Notes: generated by a model from the letters alone, not told the origin. Positions 43,072 through 52,685 are shown, numbered from the stretch's first letter. The stretch is DNA of 64,000 nucleotides from Streptomyces sp. Ag109_O5-10 (GCF_900105755.1 NZ_FNTQ01000001.1:7440001-7504000); one strand, 5' to 3'. Numbers and translations are program-made.

Positions 43072-43470
43072 CTACTGCGCCGGGAACTCCCCGTCCAGGT
43101 ACACCCAGGCCCCCTCGACCCGCTCGAACCGGCTGCGCTCCAGCAGCGAGCCGTCGCGGAACGAGGCGCGGAAGGTCACCGTGCCGGTGGCGTGGAAGGC
43201 CGAGCCGTCGGTCGCCGCCAGGATCTCCAGACCCGTCCACCGCATCCCGGGGTCCAGGTCGAGCCGGGCCGGGCGGGTCCGGGGATGCCAGGTGCGCAGC
43301 AGGTACGGCTCGTCCCGCCTGACGAAGGCGCTGTAGCGCGAACGCATCAGCGCCTCGGCGGTGGGCGCCGCCGCCTCGCCGCGGTGGAACCGGCCGCAGC
43401 AGTTCTCGTACGTCTCCGGCAGACCGCACGGGCAGGCGGCGGGCTGCTGCCGGGGTCGCTTCGGTGTCAC
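43072..43470 (-). CDS. YchJ family (UPF0225/SEC-C) protein
   Basis: A 132-residue protein with the Cys pattern CPCGLPETYENCCGRF at residues 14-29, a SEC-C-like metal-binding motif, followed by the NTF2-like fold EALMRSRYSAFVRRDEPYLLRTWHPRTR and FRASFRDGSLLERSRFERVEGAWVYLDGEF. This is the YchJ architecture; function unknown. It lies 12 nt downstream of the M1 peptidase gene and is probably the third gene of that operon. Confidence 0.93.
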   Translation of the reverse strand: MTPKRPRQQPAACPCGLPETYENCCGRFHRGEAAAPTAEALMRSRYSAFVRRDEPYLLRTWHPRTRPARLDLDPGMRWTGLEILAATDGSAFHATGTVTFRASFRDGSLLERSRFERVEGAWVYLDGEFPAQ

Positions 43471-43482
43471 GAGCCCGCCCTC

Positions 43483-44949
43483 CTACGCCGACTCGGCGTT
43501 CGTGGGCGGCTGGGCCGGGCGGGCGGGGACGGCCAGGGTGGGGAGCGCGGGCAGCGCGGTGCGGTGCACCCAGGCGTCGAGGAGGCCGTCCAGCGGCTCG
43601 TCCGCGAACCGGTTGACGTGGGCCGTGAACATCGCGGTCGTCACCGACCCGCCCCGGTGCAGCCCCGCCCACGCGCGCAGCATGTGGAAGAACCGCTCGT
43701 CGCCGAGCGCGCAGCGGACCGCGTGGATCGTGACCCCGCCCCGCTCGTAGACCCGGTCGTCGAACATCGCCTTCTTGCCCGGCGCGGCGATCCGGATGTC
43801 CTGCGGCAGCCCGGAGAGCATCCGGTGCGCGATGGCGGCCAGTTGCTGCGCGCTGCGGCCCCCGGACCGTTCCGACCACAGCCACTCCGCGTACTTCGCG
43901 AGCCCCTCGTTCAGCCAGATGTGCCGCCAGTCGGCGATGGACACGCTGTTGCCGAACCACTGGTGCGCCAGTTCGTGTGCGACCAGCCGCTCCGAACCCC
44001 GCGCCCCGTCCACGTGGTTGGCGCCGAACAGGGACAGCCCCTGGGCCTCGACGGGGACGTCGAACTCCTCGTCGGCGACGACCACGGCGTACTCGTCGAA
44101 GGGATACGGCCCGAACAGCCGCTGGAACAGGTCCATCATCGCGGGCTGCCGCGCGAAGTCCCGGGAGAACTCCGGGAGCAGCTGCGCCGGTATGTGCCCG
44201 TGCATCGGGATCCCGCCGAAGCCGGGGTCGCCGAGCAGCACCGTCTGGAACTTCCCGATCGCGACGGTCACCAGGTAGCTCGACGTCGGCGCGGCCTGCT
44301 CGTACACCCAGGTCGTCGTGGACGCCTTCGTGGTGCGGGTCAGCAGCCGGCCGCCGGCCACCACCGAGTACGCCGACGGGCAGGTGACGGAGAGCAGGTA
44401 CGACGCCTTGTCGGCCGGCCGGTCGTTGCACGGGAACCAGGAGGGCGCGCCGACCGGCTGGCTGGCCACCAGCGCGCCGTCCGTCAGCTCCTCCCAGCCG
44501 ATCCCGCCCCAGGGGCTGTTGACCGGCCTGGGGTTGCCGGACCAGTGGATCTCCACGGTGAAGGCGGCCCCGGCACGCAGCGGCTTCGCCGGCTTGATCC
44601 GCAGCCGGCCGCCGCGGTGCGTCCAGTGCGGCTGGCGGCCGTCCACCCGGATCCGGCCGATCTTGAAGTCGGCCAGGTTCAGCTGGAACTCGGGCAGGGC
44701 CGCCCGGCCCGCGATCGCGTTGATCCGGACCGCGCCCGACAGTCGGTTCGGTCCCGGCCGGTAGTCCAGCGTGAGCTCATAGCGATGCACCCGGTACCGG
44801 GAATCGCCGTTGTCCGGGAAGTACGGGTCCGGACCCGCTGACTGCTGCACTGCCACTTCCGCGTTCGCTCCCTGCGCTGTGCTCGAACCGTCCCTCGGTG
44901 CGCCGATGCCCGCGCCCCCCACCGGACGGCCCGCGCTCAGGGACGCCAT
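43483..44949 (-). CDS. M1 family metallopeptidase
   Basis: A 488-residue zinc aminopeptidase of family M1. HELAH at residues 325-329 with Glu348 in NEGLAKY gives the HEXXH-X18-E zinc site, and PVEAQGLSLFG takes the place of the usual GxMEN substrate loop. The beta-rich N-terminal domain covers about residues 50-230. Shorter than PepN, it lacks the long C-terminal helical domain. No clear signal peptide. Its ATG overlaps the last 13 nt of the NRPS gene, so it may process or trim the product of that synthetase (inference). Confidence 0.92.
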   Translation of the reverse strand: MASLSAGRPVGGAGIGAPRDGSSTAQGANAEVAVQQSAGPDPYFPDNGDSRYRVHRYELTLDYRPGPNRLSGAVRINAIAGRAALPEFQLNLADFKIGRIRVDGRQPHWTHRGGRLRIKPAKPLRAGAAFTVEIHWSGNPRPVNSPWGGIGWEELTDGALVASQPVGAPSWFPCNDRPADKASYLLSVTCPSAYSVVAGGRLLTRTTKASTTTWVYEQAAPTSSYLVTVAIGKFQTVLLGDPGFGGIPMHGHIPAQLLPEFSRDFARQPAMMDLFQRLFGPYPFDEYAVVVADEEFDVPVEAQGLSLFGANHVDGARGSERLVAHELAHQWFGNSVSIADWRHIWLNEGLAKYAEWLWSERSGGRSAQQLAAIAHRMLSGLPQDIRIAAPGKKAMFDDRVYERGGVTIHAVRCALGDERFFHMLRAWAGLHRGGSVTTAMFTAHVNRFADEPLDGLLDAWVHRTALPALPTLAVPARPAQPPTNAESA

Positions 44950-47900
44950 GCCTCGATCGGGTTGCCGAGCCAGCGGGTGTCGTCGGGGACCGACTCCGCC
45001 GCCATGACGAGCGACGCGGGGCCCAGGGTGGTGCGGGCCCCGACCGTGCTGCCGGGCAGCACGATCCCGCCAGGGCCCAGGGTGGCGCCCTCACGGAGAA
45101 CCACAGTATCCGTCCGCAAGATCCGGTCGTGGAAGAGGTGAGTCTGCAGGACACAGCCGCGGTTCACGGTGGCCGCGTCCTCCAGTGTGACCAGATCCGT
45201 CTCCGGCAGCCAGTAGCTCTCCACCCAGACACCCCTGCCGATGCGCGCGCCGAGGCCGCGCAGCCAGGCCGTCAGCACCGGCGTACCCGGCACCGAGCCG
45301 GCCAGCCACGGCACCGCCAGCACCTCGACGAACGTGTCCGCCAGCTCGTTGCGCCACACGAACGAGCTCCACAGCGGGTGCTCCCCGCTGCGGTGCCGCC
45401 CGACCAGAGCCCACTTGGCAAGCACCGCGACCACGCCCGCGACCGCGCCGGCGCCGAGCAGCACCAGCCCCGAGAGGAGCGGTGCCCAGGCACCCAGCGC
45501 GCACAGCGCGGCCACCGTCAGCCCCGCCAGCGCCACCGAGCACAGCACCGGCACGATCCGGCACGCCTCCACCAGTGCCCGCGCCCACAGCAGCCGGGCG
45601 GGCGGTTCGTAGGTCCGGGCCTGGTCGCCGTCGGCCGCGCTGCGCGGCAGCTTCACCGGCGGCAGCCCCAGGTACGACGTGCCCTTCTTGGCCTTCTTCG
45701 GCGTCGCCGACAGCACCCCCACCAGACCGCCGTCCGGCACACTCCGGCCCGGCGCGGTCATCCCGGAGTTCCCGAGGAACGCCCGCCGCCCGATCTCCGC
45801 ACGCCCGATCCGCACGTACCCGCCGCCGAGCTCGTACGGCGCGGTCAGCGTGTCGTCGGCCAGGAACGCGCCCTCGCCGACCGTCGTCAGGCTCGGCAGC
45901 GCGAGCACGGTCGACACCTCGGCCCCGCGCCCGATCCGCATCCCGAGCAGCCGCAGCCACACCGGCGTGACCAGCCCGGCGTACAGCGGGAACAGCGTCT
46001 CGCGGGAGCGGTCCATCAGCTGGGACACCGTCCACGCCTGCCAGCCGGTCCGGCTGTGCGTCGGGTAGGTGCCGGTGCGCAGCCCCAGGCTCAGCAGCCG
46101 TACGGAGACCAGGATCAGCAGGGCGTACGCCAGCCCGAAGGCCAGGGTGGCCGGGACCAGCGCGACCGCCGCGCCCCGCAGGGCCGCGGCCAGGCCGTCG
46201 CCGGAGGCCACGAAACACCCGGCGACCAGCAGCGCCGCGGCACCGGACAGCACCGGGAGCGCGCTGAGCCCGAGCCCGGTCAGGCCGTACATCACCCGCC
46301 AGTAGGTGCCGCGCTGCGGCCGGTGCTTGGGCCAGTTCCGCTTGGCCTTGCCCAGCTTGACGGCGGGGGCGCCGGCCCAGCGCTGGCCGGTCGGGATCTG
46401 CCCGGTGACCGCCGAGCCCGGGGCCACCTCGGCGCGCTTGCCGACGCGGGCGCCAGGGAAGAGCATGCTGCGGGTCCCGACGACGGCGTGGGCGCCGATC
46501 CGGACCTGGCCGATCACCAGCCGGTCGCCGTCCAGCCAGGAGCCGGACAGGTCCACCTCGGACTCCACGGCCGCGCCCCGGCCGACCCTGAGCAGACCGG
46601 TGACCGGCGGCAGCGAGTGCAGGTCCACCTCGGGGCCGATCTTGGCGCCGAGCGCCCGCGCGTACCGCTCCAGCCAGGAGCCGGTCAGCGCGGTCGCCCC
46701 GGCGAACTCGGCCAGCCGCTCCGCCGTCCACAGCCGCAGGTGGACGGCGCCGCCGCGCGGATACGTGCCGGGCTTCACGCCCCGCAGCAGCAGCCGCGCG
46801 CCACCCGCCGCGATCACGATCCGGCCGGGCGGGGTGAACAGGGCGAGGGCCCCGAGGCCGACCAGCCACCAGGGTGCCGTGGGCAGCCGGCCGTAGCCGC
46901 CCAGCACGTTGCCGAGCGCGGCGAGGACCACCGTCCAGCGCAGCCCGAGAAGGGTGAACAGGGGGAGCAGGAGCAGCAGCTGCACGCACTGGGCACTGCG
47001 CGGCACGGGCGCGATGGTGCGCTCCGCACCGTCGTCCTGCACGGACTCCTCGAGGCGACGGGCCAGCTTGCGCAGCACGGGCTGCTGGTAGATGTCGAGG
47101 ACGGCCGCGCTCGGGTAGCGGGTGCGCAGCCGGGTGGTGAGCTGGGCGGCGGACAGGCTGCCACCGCCGATCGTGAAGAAGTCGTCGGCGGCGCTGCTCA
47201 CCGGGATGCCGAGGACCTCGGTCCACTGCTCCGCGAGCCAGGCCTCGGTGCCGTACAGCTGCTCGGCCGGACCGCCGGTCTCCAGGCCCTCCAGGGGCCA
47301 CGGGAGGGCGTTGCGGTCGACCTTGCCGGAGGTGCGGGTGGGCAGCTCGGCGACCGGCGCGAGGAGCGGCACCAGGGCCGCGGGCAGCTCGGCGCGCAGC
47401 TTCTCGACGGCCGCCGCGTGGTCCCAGCCGTCCTGCGTGACGACATAGCCGACCAGGAGCTGGTTGCCGCTGCGCGCGGTCCGTACGGCCGCCGCCGCGC
47501 CCGCGACGCCGGGGAGCGCCTGCAGGGCCGCGTCGACCTCGCCCAGCTCGATCCGGCGCCCGCCGAGCTTGATCTGCTCGTCGGCGCGCCCGAGGAAGAC
47601 CAGCCCCTCGGCGTCGGCGCGCACCAGGTCACCGCTGCGGTACGCCCGCTCCCAGCCCAGCGACTCCAGCGGGGCGTACTTCTCGGCGTCCTTCCCGGCG
47701 TCGAGGTACCGGGCGAGCCCGACCCCGCCGATCACCAGCTGACCGCTCTCGCCCATCGCCACGGGCACGCCCGCCTCGTCCACGACGGCGAGCTCCCAGC
47801 CGTTCAGCGGCAGCCCGATGCGGATCGGCTCCTCGCCGGTCATCAGGGCCGCGCAGGCGACGACGGTGGCCTCGGTGGGGCCGTAGGTGTTCCAGACCTC

Positions 47901-48803
47901 GCGGCCCTCGGTGACCAGGCGCTGGGCCAGCTCGGGCGGGCAGGCCTCGCCGCCGAAGATGAGGAGGCGGACGTCGTTGAGGGTCTCGGGCTCCCAGAGC
48001 GCGGCCAGGGTGGGCACGGTCGAGACGACGGTGATCTCCTGCTCGACCAGCCAGGGGCCGAGGTCGGCGCCGCTGCGCACCTGGGAGCGGGGCACGGGCA
48101 CCAGGCAGGCGCCGTAGCGCCAGGCGAGCCACATCTCCTCGCAGGAGGCGTCGAAGGCCACCGAGAGGCCGGCCATGACCCGGTCGCCGGGCCCGATCGG
48201 CTCCTCGGCCAGGAACAGCGCGGCCTCGGCGTCCACGAAGGCGGCCGCGCTGCGGTGGGTGACGGCGACGCCCTTGGGCCTGCCGGTGGAACCGGAGGTG
48301 AAGATGATCCAGGCGTCGTGCTCGGCGCCGGGACGCCCGGAGGGCTGCCGGGCCGTACGGCGTACGTCGATGTGCAGCCCCTCGCCGAGGACGGCCGCCA
48401 CCTCCGCCTCACCGAACACCAGGGCGGCCCGCTCGTCCGGGTCCTCGGCGTCGACCGGGACGTAGGCGGCGCCGGCCGCGAGCACGCCGAGAACGGCGAT
48501 GTACAGATCGTTGGTTCCGGACGGCACCCGCACGCCCACGCGGTCCCCGAGCCCGATCCCGGCCTCCGTGAGCCGCCGCCGCAGCCGCGCCACCTCCGTG
48601 GCCAGTTCGCGGTAGGTGAGCCGGGCGGTGCCGTCGTCCAGCGCGGGCTCGTCGGGATACGCCCGTACCGTTGCGTCGAACACGTCCACGAGCGTGCGCG
48701 GCGATCCCGCCGCCCCGGCCGAGAACCGTGCCGTGTCCCCGAACTCCTCGCGGATCTCTTCGTCGAGCAGGCCGAGAGCACTGCTCTCGTCAATCGCTGC
48801 CAT
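44937..48803 (-). CDS. Pls/PosA-family non-ribosomal peptide synthetase
   Basis: A 1288-residue single-module synthetase with membrane-bound C terminus. The adenylation domain (about 35-500) has IIFTSGSTGRPKGVAVTH, NTYGPTEATV, YRSGDLVRADAEGLVFLGR and the A10 Lys in TSGKVDRN. The carrier domain has the phosphopantetheine Ser near residue 549 in IGGGSLSAAQ. The remainder (about 590-1288) is the NRPS terminal domain: several membrane spans with three left-handed beta-helix segments of hexapeptide-acyltransferase type (ARVGKRAEVAPG; FLGNSGMTAPG; LGPGGIVLPGSTVG). Epsilon-poly-lysine synthetase Pls has this layout, so a homopolymer or amino-acid-conjugate product is likely; the amino acid is not predictable by eye. 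Confidence 0.93.
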   Translation of the reverse strand: MAAIDESSALGLLDEEIREEFGDTARFSAGAAGSPRTLVDVFDATVRAYPDEPALDDGTARLTYRELATEVARLRRRLTEAGIGLGDRVGVRVPSGTNDLYIAVLGVLAAGAAYVPVDAEDPDERAALVFGEAEVAAVLGEGLHIDVRRTARQPSGRPGAEHDAWIIFTSGSTGRPKGVAVTHRSAAAFVDAEAALFLAEEPIGPGDRVMAGLSVAFDASCEEMWLAWRYGACLVPVPRSQVRSGADLGPWLVEQEITVVSTVPTLAALWEPETLNDVRLLIFGGEACPPELAQRLVTEGREVWNTYGPTEATVVACAALMTGEEPIRIGLPLNGWELAVVDEAGVPVAMGESGQLVIGGVGLARYLDAGKDAEKYAPLESLGWERAYRSGDLVRADAEGLVFLGRADEQIKLGGRRIELGEVDAALQALPGVAGAAAAVRTARSGNQLLVGYVVTQDGWDHAAAVEKLRAELPAALVPLLAPVAELPTRTSGKVDRNALPWPLEGLETGGPAEQLYGTEAWLAEQWTEVLGIPVSSAADDFFTIGGGSLSAAQLTTRLRTRYPSAAVLDIYQQPVLRKLARRLEESVQDDGAERTIAPVPRSAQCVQLLLLLPLFTLLGLRWTVVLAALGNVLGGYGRLPTAPWWLVGLGALALFTPPGRIVIAAGGARLLLRGVKPGTYPRGGAVHLRLWTAERLAEFAGATALTGSWLERYARALGAKIGPEVDLHSLPPVTGLLRVGRGAAVESEVDLSGSWLDGDRLVIGQVRIGAHAVVGTRSMLFPGARVGKRAEVAPGSAVTGQIPTGQRWAGAPAVKLGKAKRNWPKHRPQRGTYWRVMYGLTGLGLSALPVLSGAAALLVAGCFVASGDGLAAALRGAAVALVPATLAFGLAYALLILVSVRLLSLGLRTGTYPTHSRTGWQAWTVSQLMDRSRETLFPLYAGLVTPVWLRLLGMRIGRGAEVSTVLALPSLTTVGEGAFLADDTLTAPYELGGGYVRIGRAEIGRRAFLGNSGMTAPGRSVPDGGLVGVLSATPKKAKKGTSYLGLPPVKLPRSAADGDQARTYEPPARLLWARALVEACRIVPVLCSVALAGLTVAALCALGAWAPLLSGLVLLGAGAVAGVVAVLAKWALVGRHRSGEHPLWSSFVWRNELADTFVEVLAVPWLAGSVPGTPVLTAWLRGLGARIGRGVWVESYWLPETDLVTLEDAATVNRGCVLQTHLFHDRILRTDTVVLREGATLGPGGIVLPGSTVGARTTLGPASLVMAAESVPDDTRWLGNPIEAWRP

Positions 48804-49163
48804 CCGGTCCTCGCGTTTCGTACCCGGAACCTCCGGGGTGCCGGCGGGCCCGCAGGTCTGCCTGGGGTTGTCCGGCTCCGGCTGGGTGACAAGCCGGAAA
48901 TATTAGTACGACGCTAGGCTCGCGTTCATCTGACAGCCACCTGGAAGCAGCCGTTCGGGGCAGTCCCTTGACGATCGAGCGACCTCTGACCAGGGATTCT
49001 CCGTGCCCGGCGAGAGATGGCCCACACAGCGTGAGGCAGGCCAACTCCATGTGTTCGGCGGCCCCGTACGACAACGGCCGGCCCGGCGGCGAGGAGGGGG
49101 GAGATCGCCGCGGAACCGGCCGTCGCCGTGGGGGGTGGAGGAAACGTCAGGGCGCGCCGGACG
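48804..49163. other. Intergenic region upstream of the NRPS gene
   Basis: This 360-nt gap contains the NRPS promoter on the minus strand side and the 3' end of the minus-strand ATPase gene. An AT-richer patch at 48899-48925 (GGAAATATTAGTACG) is a likely promoter zone. Open frames across it lack family matches and good RBSs. Confidence 0.35.
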
Positions 49164-49607
49164 TCACGCGGCGCTCACCTCGGCCCAGATGGACTTGCCC
49201 CAGGGCAGGTTGCCCACGCCCCAGCGGCCCGAGCAGAGCGCGTCGAGGATCAGCAGACCGCGCCCGCGGTCGCGTTCGACCGAGATGGGGCGCAGCCGGG
49301 GATGGCGGCCCAGCGGGTCGTGCACCTCGACCCGGGTCCGGGAGCCGTCGGAGTCGATGACGAGACGGACCGGGTCGTCCGGGTCGGTCTCGTAGCGCAG
49401 GGAGTTGGTGACCAGCTCGCAGGTGACCAGGGCGACCGCGTCGATGTGGTCGCGGGAGGCGTCGGGGGTGTGGTGCGCGATGAAGTCGCTCACGAACAGC
49501 CGGGCGGCTTTGGCCGACTGAGGCTCGCTGGCCAGTAACAGGACCGGCGGCGGGGCGACTTGCAGGGGGCGGGGGTCGGTCGTGGTGCTCCGCTGGCGTT
49601 CGATCAT
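49164..49607 (-). CDS. ATP-binding regulator (RsbW-like HATPase)
   Basis: A 147-residue GHKL-fold ATPase of the anti-sigma-factor kinase type. The N box is LVTCELVTNSLRYE near residues 61-74, and RGRGLLILDALCSGRWGVG provides the G box. The N-terminal LASEPQSAKAARLFVSDFI is typical of the Streptomyces RsbW-like family. ATG at 49607 is chosen because GAGGGG lies 6 nt upstream of it, whereas the ATG at 49613 touches that RBS. It is divergent from a DUF5753 regulator gene, a common pairing in Streptomyces. Confidence 0.92.
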   Translation of the reverse strand: MIERQRSTTTDPRPLQVAPPPVLLLASEPQSAKAARLFVSDFIAHHTPDASRDHIDAVALVTCELVTNSLRYETDPDDPVRLVIDSDGSRTRVEVHDPLGRHPRLRPISVERDRGRGLLILDALCSGRWGVGNLPWGKSIWAEVSAA

Positions 49608-49849
49608 GTGCATCCCCTCACGGGCATGTCCCAACGCAGGCACAGTGGTTCGCCATGCGAGTGCGGTCACTGTCGTATTTCCCGGATTCATGGTGCCTTC
49701 ACGACACAGTCGATCGCAATACGTCCCACGAGATGTGAAATATTGCGCATCGCCTTGAGAGACTTGCGGCACAAGTCGCCAGTCGGTGGCGGGGGTCGGG
49801 GCGGCACGGGCAGACTGTCGGGCAGTTCACCGGAGAGAAGGGGGAGTCC

Positions 49850-50716
49850 GTGAGCACGCCCACGGTGCGCCGACGACGGCTCGGTGCGAAGTTGCGCGAA
49901 CTGCGCGGCGAACTCACCCTCGACGAGGTCGCCGAGCACTCCAAGGGCGTCTTCGTCTCCTCCAAGCTGTCCCGGATGGAGACGGGCAAGACCGCCCCCA
50001 AGGCAGCGGACATCGAGGCGCTGCTCCACCTCTACGGCGAACTCGGCCGCGACGTCAGCGACGAACTGCGCGCGGCCCTGATCACGCTCACCAAGGAGGG
50101 CGGCCGGCGCGGCTGGTGGCACTCGTACCGGGGCGTCCTCACCCCGGTGTACGAGGACCTGATCAGCCTGGAGGCGGAGGCCGAGACGGTCTCCACCTGG
50201 CAGCTGGGCATGGTCCCCGGACTGCTCCAGACCGCCGAGTACGCCCGCGAGATCATCCGGGCGACCGCCATGTCCGAGGCGGTCGAGGCACGGGTCGACG
50301 CGCTCGTCGAGGTACGGCTGGCACGCCAGGCCGTCCTCACCCGGGACAGCGACCCGCTGGCACTCTGGGCGATCATCTCCGAACAGGCCCTGCGCTCCAC
50401 CACCGAGGATCCCGCCCTGATGTACGAGCAGTTGGGGCGCCTGCTTACGATGGGGCGGCGTCCGAACATCAACATCCAGGTGCTGAGATCGGACGCTCCC
50501 CTCCACGCCGGGCTCACCGGCACCTTCAGCATCCTGGGCTTCGGTCCGCACACGGACCTGGACGTCGTCCACCAGGAAGGGCTGACCTCCGCCCTGTACA
50601 TCGAGGAACGTGATCGGGTCTCCACGCACCGGGCCGCGTGGCAACGCCTCACGTCTGCCGCCGAGTCCGTCGAGGCGTCGGTGGAGCTGATCACCCAGAT
50701 AAGGAAGAACGAATAG
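49850..50716 (+). CDS. XRE-family regulator with DUF5753 domain
   Basis: A 288-residue helix-turn-helix regulator. The N-terminal XRE domain (LGAKLRELRGELTLDEVAEHSKGVFVSSKLSRMETGK, residues 9-45) is followed by a DUF5753 (Scr1-like antitoxin) domain from TVSTWQLGMVPGLLQTAEYARE to the C terminus. It is followed 3 nt later by a DUF397 gene; such pairs behave as Streptomyces regulator/effector modules affecting development and antibiotic production (for example the bldB-abaA type of organisation). GTG at 49850 has GGGGGAG upstream. Confidence 0.93.
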   Translation: MSTPTVRRRRLGAKLRELRGELTLDEVAEHSKGVFVSSKLSRMETGKTAPKAADIEALLHLYGELGRDVSDELRAALITLTKEGGRRGWWHSYRGVLTPVYEDLISLEAEAETVSTWQLGMVPGLLQTAEYAREIIRATAMSEAVEARVDALVEVRLARQAVLTRDSDPLALWAIISEQALRSTTEDPALMYEQLGRLLTMGRRPNINIQVLRSDAPLHAGLTGTFSILGFGPHTDLDVVHQEGLTSALYIEERDRVSTHRAAWQRLTSAAESVEASVELITQIRKNE

Positions 50717-50719
50717 CGA

Positions 50720-50956
50720 ATGAAGCACGTTGACGACGCGTCGACTCTGCCGGTGACCTGGTGGAAGTCCTCGGCGTCCGCATCACAGTCCGACTGCGTG
50801 GAATGCGGGATCGTCGACGAGGCGACGACCGCCGTCCGCGACAGCAAGCGGCCCGACGGGCCCGCGCTCCTGCTGGACCGCGCCACGCTCCGTGCGTTCA
50901 CCTCCGCCGTGGCCCTCCGTGACGGCCGAATAGGCGGCCTGGACGGCCTCGGCTGA
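50720..50956 (+). CDS. DUF397 domain protein
   Basis: A 78-residue DUF397 protein with the conserved TWWKSSASASQSDCVECG and VRDSKRPDGPALLL. Such small proteins pair with DUF5753 regulators as probable partner or toxin components. It starts 3 nt after the regulator stop and is followed by a tRNA transcribed the other way. Confidence 0.92.
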   Translation: MKHVDDASTLPVTWWKSSASASQSDCVECGIVDEATTAVRDSKRPDGPALLLDRATLRAFTSAVALRDGRIGGLDGLG

Positions 50957-51018
50957 GAGAGCGGCGTCCACCGACGAGGTGGCCGCCCGCGCTCTGCTCC
51001 CGAACCGCCCGGAAAACC

Positions 51019-51047
51019 AAGAAACCCCTGCTCAGCAGGGGTTTCTT
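51019..51047. terminator. Rho-independent terminator after tRNA-Leu
   Basis: AAGAAACCCCTGC (51019-51031) pairs perfectly with GCAGGGGTTTCTT (51035-51047) around a TCA loop; an A/T-tract flanks it on both sides. It lies 14 nt downstream of the minus-strand tRNA and also ends the DUF397 transcript. Confidence 0.9.
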
Positions 51048-51060
51048 CGTGATTTCTGCG

Positions 51061-51148
51061 TGGTGTCCGAGGGGGGACTTGAACCCCCACGCCCGATAAA
51101 GGGCACTAGCACCTCAAGCTAGCGCGTCTGCCATTCCGCCACCCGGAC
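51061..51148 (-). tRNA. tRNA-Leu (anticodon GAG)
   Basis: Read on the minus strand from 51148, the sequence begins GTCCGGGTGGCGGAAT and folds as a long-variable-arm tRNA. The anticodon stem-loop is CTAGC-TTGAGGT-GCTAG with anticodon GAG, decoding CUC. The T arm has GGTTCAAGTCC, the acceptor stem pairs GTCCGGG with CTCGGAC, A73 is the discriminator, and CCA is encoded at 51063-51061. Confidence 0.95.
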
Positions 51149-51359
51149 AAGGTGTGTGTCGTGCGAGACGTTCCGTGCTGGTCTCCCTCGCGGCGACGGA
51201 GGAAACACTACCAGGCTTTCGGGGGCGGTCGATCACACCCTGTTTCCGGGCCCGCGGGCGTGAACGGCGTGTGACGGGCCGGGACCGGCCTTGGGCTCCG
51301 AGCGGGAAGGGAGAGAGGATGGCGGGGACCGGGCGGCAGTGACAGCGGAAGGAAGCAGC

Positions 51360-52685
51360 GTGAGCGAGACGGACACGGCCAGGGGCGTCACCGGCGAGGA
51401 CGAGGTCGTGGACCTCTGCCGCGAGCTGATCCGGTTCGACACCAGCAACTACGGCGACCACTCCGGCCCCGGTGAGCGCAAGGCCGCGGAGTGGGTCGCC
51501 GAGAAGCTCGCGGAGGTCGGCCTGGAGCCGAAGATCTTCGAGTCCCATCCGGGCCGCGCCTCGACGGTGGCCCGCATCGAGGGCGCGGACCCGACCAGGC
51601 CCGCTCTCCTCATCCACGGCCACCTCGACGTCGTACCGGCCAACGCCGACGACTGGACCCACCACCCGTTCTCGGGCGAGGTCGCGGACGGGTGCGTGTG
51701 GGGCCGGGGCGCCGTCGACATGAAGGACATGGACGCGATGACCCTGGCGGTCGTGCGGGACCGGCTGCGCAGCGGCCGCAAGCCGCCCCGGGACATCGTG
51801 CTGGCGTTCCTCGCCGACGAGGAGGCCGGCGGCACCTGGGGCGCCCGGCACCTGGTCGACAACCACCCGGACCTCTTCGAGGGCGTCACCGAGGCGATCA
51901 GCGAGGTCGGCGGCTTCTCCTTCACGGTGAGCGAGCAGCGTCGGCTCTACCTGATCCAGACGGCCGAGAAGGGCATGCACTGGATGAAGCTGAAGGTGGC
52001 CGGCACCGCCGGGCACGGCTCGATGATCCACCGCGACAACGCGATCACCGAACTCTCCGAGGCCGTCGCCCGGCTCGGCCGGCACAGGTTCCCGGTCCGG
52101 GTCACCAAGACCACCCGGGCCTTCCTCGACGAGCTGGGCGACGCGCTCGGCACCGAGCTGGACCCCGAGGACATGGAGTCGACGCTGGCCCGGCTCGGCG
52201 GCATCGCCAAGCTGATCGGCGCGACCCTCGGCAACACCGCCAACCCCACCCAGCTGAACGCCGGCTACAAGGTCAACGTCATCCCCGGCGAGGCCACCGC
52301 CCACGTGGACGGCCGCTTCCTGCCCGGTCACGAGGAGGAGTTCCTCGCCGACCTCGACCGGATCCTCGGCCCGAACGTGGTCCGCTCGGACGTGCACTCC
52401 GACAAGGCCCTGGAGACCAGCTTCGACGGGGCCCTGGTGGAGGCCATGCAGTCCTCGCTGCTCGCCGAGGACCCGACCGCCAAGGCGATCCCCTACATGC
52501 TCTCCGGCGGCACCGACGCCAAGTCCTTCGACGACCTCGGCATCCGCGGCTTCGGCTTCGCGCCGCTCAAGCTGCCGCCGGAGCTGGACTTCGCGGGCAT
52601 GTTCCACGGCGTGGACGAGCGGGTGCCGGTGGACGGGCTGCAGTTCGGCGTCCGCGTCCTCGACCGCTTCATCGACGCGTCGTGA
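51360..52685 (+). CDS. M20 family metallopeptidase
   Basis: A 441-residue M20/M25/M40 dipeptidase-like enzyme. Zinc ligands appear in LIHGHLDVVPANADDW (His, Asp), GRGAVDMKD, and LADEEAGGTWGA with the catalytic Glu pair; the dimerisation domain contains KVAGTAGHGSMIHRDN. Length is typical for carnosinase/ArgE-like members acting on dipeptides or N-acyl amino acids. GTG at 51360 is chosen for GGAAGGA upstream; a GTG at 51339 is in frame. Confidence 0.92.
   Translation: MSETDTARGVTGEDEVVDLCRELIRFDTSNYGDHSGPGERKAAEWVAEKLAEVGLEPKIFESHPGRASTVARIEGADPTRPALLIHGHLDVVPANADDWTHHPFSGEVADGCVWGRGAVDMKDMDAMTLAVVRDRLRSGRKPPRDIVLAFLADEEAGGTWGARHLVDNHPDLFEGVTEAISEVGGFSFTVSEQRRLYLIQTAEKGMHWMKLKVAGTAGHGSMIHRDNAITELSEAVARLGRHRFPVRVTKTTRAFLDELGDALGTELDPEDMESTLARLGGIAKLIGATLGNTANPTQLNAGYKVNVIPGEATAHVDGRFLPGHEEEFLADLDRILGPNVVRSDVHSDKALETSFDGALVEAMQSSLLAEDPTAKAIPYMLSGGTDAKSFDDLGIRGFGFAPLKLPPELDFAGMFHGVDERVPVDGLQFGVRVLDRFIDAS

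Noticed and set aside
44937..48803. NRPS considered as the core of a classical multi-gene antibiotic cluster
   Set aside because: It has one adenylation and one carrier domain with no condensation or thioesterase domain, and no tailoring, resistance or transport genes around it.
48804..49163. Plus-strand open frames starting near 48968, 49003 and 49128
   Set aside because: They run into the antisense of the RsbW-like gene, lack domains and have Arg/Gly-rich shadow composition.
49850..50956. DUF5753/DUF397 pair considered as a novel toxin-antitoxin system
   Set aside because: The pair is very common in Streptomyces and already described as a regulator family; nothing unusual is seen here.
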